Shown piece by piece: positions 1-4,554 of a DNA stretch of 6,641 bases (position 1 is its first letter; every line of letters begins with the position of its first letter). The stretch comes from SBAX01 sp964421865 (GTDB lineage Bacteria > Planctomycetota > Phycisphaerae > UBA1845). The notes beneath the pieces are model-generated. The model did no database searches. It saw only the letters and a list, made by a program, of their open reading frames with translations, and was not told the origin of the DNA. A program made the position numbers and the translations under genes. The DNA lies in NCBI GenBank assembly GCA_964421865.1, contig CAYQZH010000251.1, forward strand, positions 1 to 6,641. Reading direction: 5' to 3'.

Positions 1-57
1 ACCAATCCCCTCCCCGTGCAAAGAATCGATCCGAGATGTGTAGAACAACAAGGGCAA

Positions 58-90
58 GAGCCCAGTGCGGTAATTCCGCGCGCTGGGATC
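58..90 (+). ncRNA. Group II intron domain V (catalytic hairpin)
   Basis: Domain V is the catalytic core of group II introns. The 33 bases form a lower helix of nine positions (58-66 with 82-90; one G60/A88 mismatch and one U66-G82 wobble), a two-base 3' bulge (80-81) and an upper helix 67-70 with 76-79 closed by loop 71-75. This is the standard layout: nine-pair stem, two-base bulge and short capped stem in about 34 nt. The catalytic triad AGC is present at 59-61 in the expected place near the 5' end. The G/A apposition at the third pair, usually G-U, is the only departure I see. Confidence 0.85.
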
Positions 91-93
91 CGT

Positions 94-127
94 GGAGGGG
101 GTCATGGGCAACCATGATTCCTACTCC
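94..127 (+). ncRNA. Group II intron domain VI with bulged branch-point A123
   Basis: Domain VI supplies the branch-point adenosine. The pairs are 94-97 with 124-127, then 98-101 with 118-121 (two G-U wobbles), then 102-107 with 112-117, closed by a GCAA (GNRA) tetraloop at 108-111. U122 and A123 are left unpaired on the 3' side. A123 sits seven bases before the predicted intron end, which is the conserved branch-to-splice distance of 7-8 nt. Confidence 0.83.
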
Positions 128-130
128 GAC

Positions 131-385
131 TCAAGAATACATACGAGCGACAGGCCGATATGTTCTATCAATTATGACGCACTACACTAGCGTGGTTCAC
201 ACGCCTCCAGATAAAGTAGCTTTTTACCTGCACCGTCGGCGTTCCTGGCGCATACTCTCCATAACACCGCGCGGCACCACGGTCCGGGGGGTGCGGCATC
301 CCTCGACACCTCGATCAGCGCGCCCATGCCTTGATCTTATCGTCGCGAACGTCCCGCCCCGACCCGCAGGTTGACGTCTGACAAA
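131..385. other. Intergenic region: 3' exon of the intron up to the operon end
   Basis: This 255-base stretch runs from the predicted intron 3' splice junction to the stop codon of the last reductase gene. I see no RNA gene, no insertion-sequence ends and no convincing protein gene on either strand. It has a perfect 5-bp hairpin at 190-204 (GCGTG/CACGC, 5-nt loop), a weak A/T-rich one at 213-223 followed by a short T run, and an imperfect GC-rich one at 274-294. None has the strong stem plus U-tract of an intrinsic terminator for the minus-strand operon. The part at 131-230 is less GC-rich than the genes. If the operon terminates here it does so by Rho or by a signal I cannot recognise. Confidence 0.6.
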
Positions 386-1198
386 CTACGGAACGGCTGT
401 CGCCGTCGCCGTGAGGCGCTTCTCGAACCGCTGCAGGCCGAGGACCGCGGCGCCGAACGCCACGACGTGGGCGGGGTGATCCGGTAGGTGGACCGTTCCG
501 CCGAACTTAGCACGGCAGGCTTCCACCATGCCCTCCTGCACCGCGACGCCGCCGATGAAAACCACGCCGCCCGCGAAACCGACGAGCTTGAGTTGACTTA
601 GGGCCCGGTCGGCCAACGACTCATGGGCTCCGCGAACAATGTCGGCCACGCTGCGTCCCTCCGACACATGGTTGATGATCTCCGACTCGGCCAGCACGGC
701 GCAGACGCTGCTGATCGGTTGGGGGTCTTTTGCCTCGAGGGAGACTCGGCCAAGATCGCCCAGGGGAACCTCGAGGTAGCGCGCGACTCGTTCGAGAAAC
801 CCACCGCTGCCGGCGGCGCACTTCTCGTTCGTGCGGAACGATTTCACCTTTCCGCCGTCGCGTAAGGCGATGGCCCGAGTACTCTGCGCCCCCATATCGA
901 GCACAAAGCGAGCATCCGGGAACAGGACGTGCGCACCCCTGGCCCCGCAGGTGAGGTCGGTGATCTGAACGTCGCGATCGGTGAGGCTGTATCGCCCCAG
1001 CCCGGTCGCGGCGAGATAGTCCACCTGGGTACGGTCCAGGCCGGCCTCTTCACACGCCGCGTCGATCGACATTCGCGCCACCGCGTTGAAATCGGCCTGC
1101 GTCCGCGCCCGGCCTCTTCCCAGAATGCGTCGCTCGTCGTCAATGATGACGGTCTTCGTCGATCCGGCCCCGAGATCAACCCCCGCAATGTACGCCAT
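386..1198 (-). CDS. bcrD: Benzoyl-CoA reductase (class I), ATPase subunit D / BzdQ-like
   Basis: One of the two ATP-hydrolysing electron-activator subunits of ATP-dependent benzoyl-CoA reductase (BadF/BadG/BcrA/BcrD family, ASKHA fold), acting in the cytoplasm. From the ATG at 1198 the protein is 270 residues. Visible motifs are phosphate-1 near residue 8 (GVDLGAGSTK), phosphate-2 at about 101-110 (DMGAQSTRAI), and Cys127 (EKCAAGSG) and Cys166 (SVCAVLAESE). Those two cysteines are the expected ligands of the [4Fe-4S] cluster bridging two ATPase subunits. The adenosine-site glycines are at about 216-217. I preferred ATG 1198 over the in-frame GTG at 1213 for two reasons: an AAGGA ribosome site lies seven bases upstream of the ATG, and this start makes both cysteines fall at exactly the same numbers as in the neighbouring subunit A. 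It is the last gene of the operon. The DMGAQSTRAI variant, against DMGGQDTK in subunit A, marks it as D rather than A. A stand-alone 2-hydroxyacyl-CoA dehydratase activator is less likely because the partner set is complete. Confidence 0.88.
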   Translation of the reverse strand: MAYIAGVDLGAGSTKTVIIDDERRILGRGRARTQADFNAVARMSIDAACEEAGLDRTQVDYLAATGLGRYSLTDRDVQITDLTCGARGAHVLFPDARFVLDMGAQSTRAIALRDGGKVKSFRTNEKCAAGSGGFLERVARYLEVPLGDLGRVSLEAKDPQPISSVCAVLAESEIINHVSEGRSVADIVRGAHESLADRALSQLKLVGFAGGVVFIGGVAVQEGMVEACRAKFGGTVHLPDHPAHVVAFGAAVLGLQRFEKRLTATATAVP

Positions 1199-1205
1199 AG
1201 TTCTT

Positions 1206-1210
1206 TCCTT
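1206..1210 (-). promoter_or_regulatory. Ribosome binding site deciding the bcrD start
   Basis: On the minus strand AAGGA occupies 1210-1206, seven bases before the ATG at 1198-1196. It partly overlaps the TGA stop of the upstream subunit A gene (1212-1210), which fits translational coupling. The alternative GTG at 1213-1211 has no comparable site in front of it. Confidence 0.65.
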
Positions 1211-2046
1211 CACTCATCCACCCAGACGGCCGGCTCGGCGACGACCTCGGCGTGAGCGCCCCGGTCCACGAGGACTTCGTCCAGAGCAAACAACGCCGCC
1301 CCCAGTGCTCCGGTAAACTGCGACTCACTGCTCGTGTTGAGCGCCGCCCCGAGTTTGGCCTCCAGTGCGCGCACCATGCCGATGTTCCGCGCCACGCCAC
1401 CGGTGAAGGTGATCTCCGGCTCCATGCCGACTCGGCGAACCAGTCCGACCGTGCGCGAAGCGATGGCCTCGTGAACTCCTGCAAGGATGTCTTCCACCTT
1501 CTTGTTCTGCGCCAGATGACAGAGAATGTCGGACTCGACGAAGACGGTACACACGCTGGTCAGACGGACCGCCTTGGTGGCCTTCAGGGAGAGTCCGCCG
1601 ATCTCATCCAAGGAAAGTCCCAGGACATCGGCGGCGCCCGCGAGGAATCGGCCCGTACCGGCGGCGCATTTGTCGTTCATGCAGAAGTCGACCACGTCGC
1701 CCTCGGGGCCGACTTTGATGGCTTTGGTGTCCTGCCCGCCCATGTCAATCACCGTGCGCGTACTGGGGAACAGCAGGTGTGCCCCTCGCGCATGACAAGA
1801 GATTTCGGTCACTTGGGAATCGCCGGCCTCAATGCGGTATCTTCCATAGCCCGTGCCCACGACGAACTTCACCTGCTCTCGTGCCATCCGCGACTGGGCG
1901 AGAAGCTCCTCCAGCGCTCGTTGGCCCGCGCGCTTCAGGTTGGCGCCGGTGTCGAGCAGCACCCGGGCGACAATGGCGCGGGCGGTGTCCACCAACACGG
2001 CCTTCGTTTGCGTGCTCCCGACGTCGATTCCCGCGGCATAGTCCAT
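1210..2046 (-). CDS. bcrA: Benzoyl-CoA reductase (class I), ATPase subunit A / BzdP-like
   Basis: The second ATPase/electron-activator subunit of the reductase. It would pair with subunit D around a shared [4Fe-4S] cluster and pass ATP-energised electrons to the B/C module. The 278-residue protein shows phosphate-1 at 6-16 (GIDVGSTQTK), phosphate-2 at 101-108 (DMGGQDTK), Cys127 (DKCAAGTGRF), Cys166 (SVCTVFVESD) and a glycine pair at 216-217 (TGGVARN). These resemble the HgdC-type activator of 2-hydroxyglutaryl-CoA dehydratase, where Cys127 and Cys166 are the known cluster ligands. It lacks the extra domain that makes Thauera BcrA about 49 kDa, and is nearer the short subunits of the Azoarcus-type (Bzd) enzyme. 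ATG 2046 starts three bases after the stop of subunit B, with only a weak ribosome site, so it is probably coupled. Its stop is followed eleven bases later by the subunit D start. The A versus D assignment rests on operon order and on the canonical DMGGQDTK motif. Confidence 0.87.
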   Translation of the reverse strand: MDYAAGIDVGSTQTKAVLVDTARAIVARVLLDTGANLKRAGQRALEELLAQSRMAREQVKFVVGTGYGRYRIEAGDSQVTEISCHARGAHLLFPSTRTVIDMGGQDTKAIKVGPEGDVVDFCMNDKCAAGTGRFLAGAADVLGLSLDEIGGLSLKATKAVRLTSVCTVFVESDILCHLAQNKKVEDILAGVHEAIASRTVGLVRRVGMEPEITFTGGVARNIGMVRALEAKLGAALNTSSESQFTGALGAALFALDEVLVDRGAHAEVVAEPAVWVDE

Positions 2047-2049
2047 GAG

Positions 2050-3357
2050 TTAGCTCGCTTGGGGTTGGCGCTCAACGCGTTCGGCGTCGGGTCGCCCCTC
2101 CCGCAGTCGTTTGTAGTGTAGCGATTCGAAGAAGGCGTCGATCCGGTTTTTCATTTGGGCCTCCGCGTAATAGCGCGGATCTTCCAAGTCTGACTCGACC
2201 ATGAGCGTCGGTACGCCGAGTTCCTTGGCGAAGTACTCGCGCATGTCACCCTGGCCGGCGGAGAAAAGGCGACAGCTCTTGACACTGTGGATCACGAGGG
2301 CGTCCGCGTGCCAGTCTTCCAAATAGGACCGAATCTGTTTGTAGCGCTCGAGCAGCGAACGGTTGCAGAGGTTGTAAAGGATCATCTGCTCGGCGATGCT
2401 TTCCAAAGGTCGGTCGGGATCGTGCCGAAACCCAAACTCCCAAGTGCCGCCGACGGTGGAGTAGGTGCTCTGCACGGCGACGGCCTTCCATTTTTCAAAG
2501 AGGTTGCGGAAACTGCGATAGGCCGGGTACGGCGGCGGGCCCTCGACCACGAATCGAAAGCGCTCTTCGTCCAGAACGCCGACGCCGGCGGCTACCATCC
2601 GCTCATACTCCTCGACGGTCGCGTCGAAGAAGTCGGCCGCCTCCCGGGTGCCGCGCAGGGCATTGATGGGCCCCATCATGTTGATGCTGTCAAAATAGGC
2701 GTCAAACGGAGCGGGGCGATGTTTGCAAAGCTCCTTCGCCCGGCTCCAACCGTGTTCAGCGCGGACGGACTGCTTGAGGATTTCGCGCAGCCGGTCCAGG
2801 TCGAACTTCTTTCCGGTCAACCGCTCACACTGCGCGATCAGTTCGTACAACTGGGTGATCACGTAGGCAATGTCGCCGGGGCGCGGGGCGCTCTCGCGTA
2901 CAAACGGGATGTCCAACATCACCATGGGAACTTTGAAAAGGTTGGAGCAGTGCTCGAACCATTTGATGTAAACATTGCAGCCCACGAAATTGCACACGAT
3001 CAACGATGGTTTGGGAGTGTTGCCGTTGTCGCCCACGCCGCCGCATAGGCTGTATCCGACATCCGCCTTGACGTAGGCGCAATTGTCCGAGGCGTAGCCC
3101 ACTTCTTCACTCTTGATGATATAGGGTAGCGAATTCTTGCGTATGGCCAACTGGAGGGCATTGATTTCCGGGAACACGGGGAGGATGTCGAAGCATCGTA
3201 GGATCTCCACGCAGTTGCCGCTGATCATCAGGTACGCCGATGGCGCGCCATTCTTGGCGGCCTCCTGGACCTGCGTCATCCAGTCGGTCATGATGTTACG
3301 AGAGAGGTTATGAATCGCTCCCCGGTAATCTTTGGTCGGCGCCGCAGTGGTTACCAT
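2050..3357 (-). CDS. bcrB: Benzoyl-CoA reductase (class I), subunit B / BzdO-like
   Basis: One of the two substrate/electron-acceptor subunits, in the 2-hydroxyglutaryl-CoA dehydratase D-component family. With subunit C it binds benzoyl-CoA and carries [4Fe-4S] chemistry for dearomatisation to the dienoyl-CoA. The protein is 435 residues from ATG 3357, close to the roughly 440 of known BcrB. As far as I recall the Thauera BcrB sequence, these stretches are shared, numbered from this ATG: Cys55 (LRCFDILP), Cys93 (DNCAYVKADVG), Cys127 (VGCNVYIKWFE), FRHDP near 310 and Cys362 (VKSCRLFSAGQ), then a DPRYY stretch near 393. Cys55, 93, 127 and 362 are therefore candidate cluster ligands. An in-frame ATG at 3369 would add four residues, but its GGAG lies only two bases upstream; ATG 3357 has GGGAG five bases upstream. 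Cys49 in SGNCVE is extra relative to the Thauera sequence as I recall it. The gene begins about 40 bases after the stop of subunit C and ends three bases before subunit A. Confidence 0.88.
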   Translation of the reverse strand: MVTTAAPTKDYRGAIHNLSRNIMTDWMTQVQEAAKNGAPSAYLMISGNCVEILRCFDILPVFPEINALQLAIRKNSLPYIIKSEEVGYASDNCAYVKADVGYSLCGGVGDNGNTPKPSLIVCNFVGCNVYIKWFEHCSNLFKVPMVMLDIPFVRESAPRPGDIAYVITQLYELIAQCERLTGKKFDLDRLREILKQSVRAEHGWSRAKELCKHRPAPFDAYFDSINMMGPINALRGTREAADFFDATVEEYERMVAAGVGVLDEERFRFVVEGPPPYPAYRSFRNLFEKWKAVAVQSTYSTVGGTWEFGFRHDPDRPLESIAEQMILYNLCNRSLLERYKQIRSYLEDWHADALVIHSVKSCRLFSAGQGDMREYFAKELGVPTLMVESDLEDPRYYAEAQMKNRIDAFFESLHYKRLREGRPDAERVERQPQAS

Positions 3358-3362
3358 ATTCG

Positions 3363-3367
3363 CTCCC
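3363..3367 (-). promoter_or_regulatory. Ribosome binding site favouring the second ATG of bcrB
   Basis: GGGAG at 3367-3363 on the minus strand lies five bases before ATG 3357. It overlaps the upstream candidate ATG (3369-3367). For that ATG the only purine site, GGAG at 3375-3372, is two bases away, which is too close. Confidence 0.5.
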
Positions 3368-3399
3368 ATCGCTCCGGGCGAAGGCCGGGGGAAGACCGC

Positions 3400-4554
3400 C
3401 TAATCGAATAACATCGACTCCGCAAAAGTTTCGATTTCCGAACGTACGTTGTCGAACGTCCACATCTTTTCCTCGAACTCGACCTTCAGATGAGGCATGG
3501 CGGCTTGCTCGAGCCTCCAGCGGAACAGAACGTAGTCGAGCAACGCCGGCTCGCAGAATTTCGCCGGCGCAAACAACACGGCCTCGGCGCCCGCGTCCGC
3601 GACACGGCGCATCAACCCCTCGGTCCGCGGCCGGTCCCGATCGTGACGCACGGAGGTATAGATGTTGCTTTTCAGATACGCTTCAGCGAGCGAGCCCAAC
3701 GGATCCCCGTTCGGACCCACGTCTTCCGGAAACAGCCGCCAACCGATCATGAGGTCGTCGTCCTTGACCATGCAGCCCGCCGACTCGATCACCTCCAGCA
3801 ACCCGATGGGAGGCTGTTCGCAGAAAGCCCCCTCGATGACCACTTTGGCTCCGTCTCGGGCCCGCACCTTCCGCAGGGAAACCTGCTCGAGGAACTGTTC
3901 GAGCAAGGGAATGAAGTCCTCCGGCATCATACGCGTGCCGGCCTGGACGACGGCGTAGAGATCGGAAGCCGCGATCGCCCCGGCGTGTTTGCGGCGATGG
4001 TCATAGAGGGCCCGGGTTAGGCTACGCACTCTGTTGCACAGTTCAAGACTATGCTGGATCGCATCGTCCGTAATCGGGCGACCGAGATGTTTCGACAGGT
4101 TCTCGCGAAAGCGCTCGAACTCCGCCCGCGCGTAGGCCGCCGAGCCGGCACTGTAGAGATTCTGCGGTAAATGCAGGAACTCGATGTACAGCCCCGGCGT
4201 GTTACGCGTTACCAGGCTCGCCAGATTGCGGGCAACGTCACAAATCGAACTGAAGACCGCACCGGTAAACTCGTTCATGTCTCCACGAAGGAACAACTCC
4301 AGGGTGCTCTTGGCGATCGAGCAAATGAAGGACTGGAATCGGGACTCGGCATGGGACAGCTCGATTTTGTCCCCGGCGCCGAAAAGACCCACGGGCATCA
4401 GCCCCGCGGCGTGAATGATTTCCACGGGAGCGTAAACGGGGAACACGGCGAACCCGCCGATGCCGGGGTGCCGCTCCCGCGCCCGGGCGAGGGCCTGAGC
4501 CGGTAGGAGATCCAGGAGGTCACGAGACTGCTGAACGATTTCGTCGATGGTCAT
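3400..4554 (-). CDS. bcrC: Benzoyl-CoA reductase (class I), subunit C / BzdN-like
   Basis: The smaller substrate-binding subunit of the B/C module, homologous to 2-hydroxyglutaryl-CoA dehydratase subunits. At 384 residues it is close to the roughly 385 of known BcrC. Stretches shared with BcrC as I recall it are VYAPVEIIHAAGLMPVG (40-56), Cys78 (FICSIAKSTLE), Cys105 (SSICDVARNL), Cys245 (GAFCEQPPI), Cys261 (SAGCMVKDDDLMIGWR) and Cys334 (KFCEPALLDY). Cys78, Cys105 and Cys334 sit where the family usually places the three protein ligands of its [4Fe-4S] cluster. The CEQPP and DDD stretches separate BcrC from ordinary hydroxyacyl-CoA dehydratases. The start is firm: ATG 4554 overlaps the TGA of the upstream fusion gene (ATGA, 4554-4551) and has a strong ribosome site. 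No signal peptide or membrane segment is present. Substrate range (benzoyl-CoA or a methyl or halo derivative) cannot be read from the sequence. Confidence 0.9.
   Translation of the reverse strand: MTIDEIVQQSRDLLDLLPAQALARARERHPGIGGFAVFPVYAPVEIIHAAGLMPVGLFGAGDKIELSHAESRFQSFICSIAKSTLELFLRGDMNEFTGAVFSSICDVARNLASLVTRNTPGLYIEFLHLPQNLYSAGSAAYARAEFERFRENLSKHLGRPITDDAIQHSLELCNRVRSLTRALYDHRRKHAGAIAASDLYAVVQAGTRMMPEDFIPLLEQFLEQVSLRKVRARDGAKVVIEGAFCEQPPIGLLEVIESAGCMVKDDDLMIGWRLFPEDVGPNGDPLGSLAEAYLKSNIYTSVRHDRDRPRTEGLMRRVADAGAEAVLFAPAKFCEPALLDYVLFRWRLEQAAMPHLKVEFEEKMWTFDNVRSEIETFAESMLFD

Larger units (their letters stand above)
1..130 (+). mobile_element. Group II intron, 3' end only (class C-like), truncated by window edge
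   Basis: This is the 3'-terminal part of a self-splicing retroelement intron. Bases 58-90 fold as a domain V and bases 94-127 as a domain VI with a bulged A, joined by a 3-nt linker (91-93). The predicted intron end is C130: it lies seven bases after the branch-point A and gives the usual AY ending (AC). Bases 1-57 would be the 3' side of domain IV, the domain that normally holds the reverse transcriptase/maturase gene, which must then lie to the left of the window. I cannot recognise the end of a reverse transcriptase in bases 1-57. The short domain V and compact domain VI resemble bacterial class C introns, which usually insert just after terminator hairpins; the 5' exon that would show this is not visible. 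The intron is transcribed convergently with the benzoyl-CoA reductase operon. Whether the whole element is complete and active cannot be judged. Confidence 0.82.

Noticed and set aside
190..223. Small hairpins (190-204 and 213-223) with a short T run as a terminator
   Set aside because: The first is only 5 bp and is not followed directly by a T run. The second is a 4-bp, mostly A/T stem with a 3-base loop. Both are too weak to claim.
274..294. GC-rich inverted repeat GCACC/GGTGC
   Set aside because: Only 5 bp with an 11-base loop and no U-tract on either strand; expected by chance in GC-rich sequence.
187..327. Minus-strand frame of 46 codons downstream of bcrD (starts MGALIEVSRDAA)
   Set aside because: AAGG lies one base from the ATG, too close to act as a ribosome site; no motif is recognisable, and nothing but position supports it.
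36..374. Plus-strand open frame of 112 codons at the left edge
   Set aside because: It runs through the folded domains V and VI of the intron, has no ribosome site, and its translation is Arg/Pro/Thr-rich with no recognisable motif. It looks like an accidental open frame in GC-rich DNA.
1252..2121. Long plus-strand open frames opposite the operon (1252-2121, 2287-3048, 5391-6344)
   Set aside because: They lie antisense to genes with clear family motifs, and their translations show no recognisable domain; this is usual for GC-rich coding DNA.
1210..4554. 2-hydroxyacyl-CoA dehydratase (HgdABC-type) system instead of benzoyl-CoA reductase
   Set aside because: Those systems have one activator gene. 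Here there are two different ATPase subunits, the order C-B-A-D, and BcrC/BcrB-specific stretches (FCEQPP, KSCRLFSAGQ). A reductase for a substituted benzoyl-CoA remains possible.
386..4554. ATP-independent class II benzoyl-CoA reductase (Bam type)
   Set aside because: No tungsten aldehyde oxidoreductase-like BamB or electron-bifurcating subunits are present; all four genes belong to the ATP-dependent class I families.
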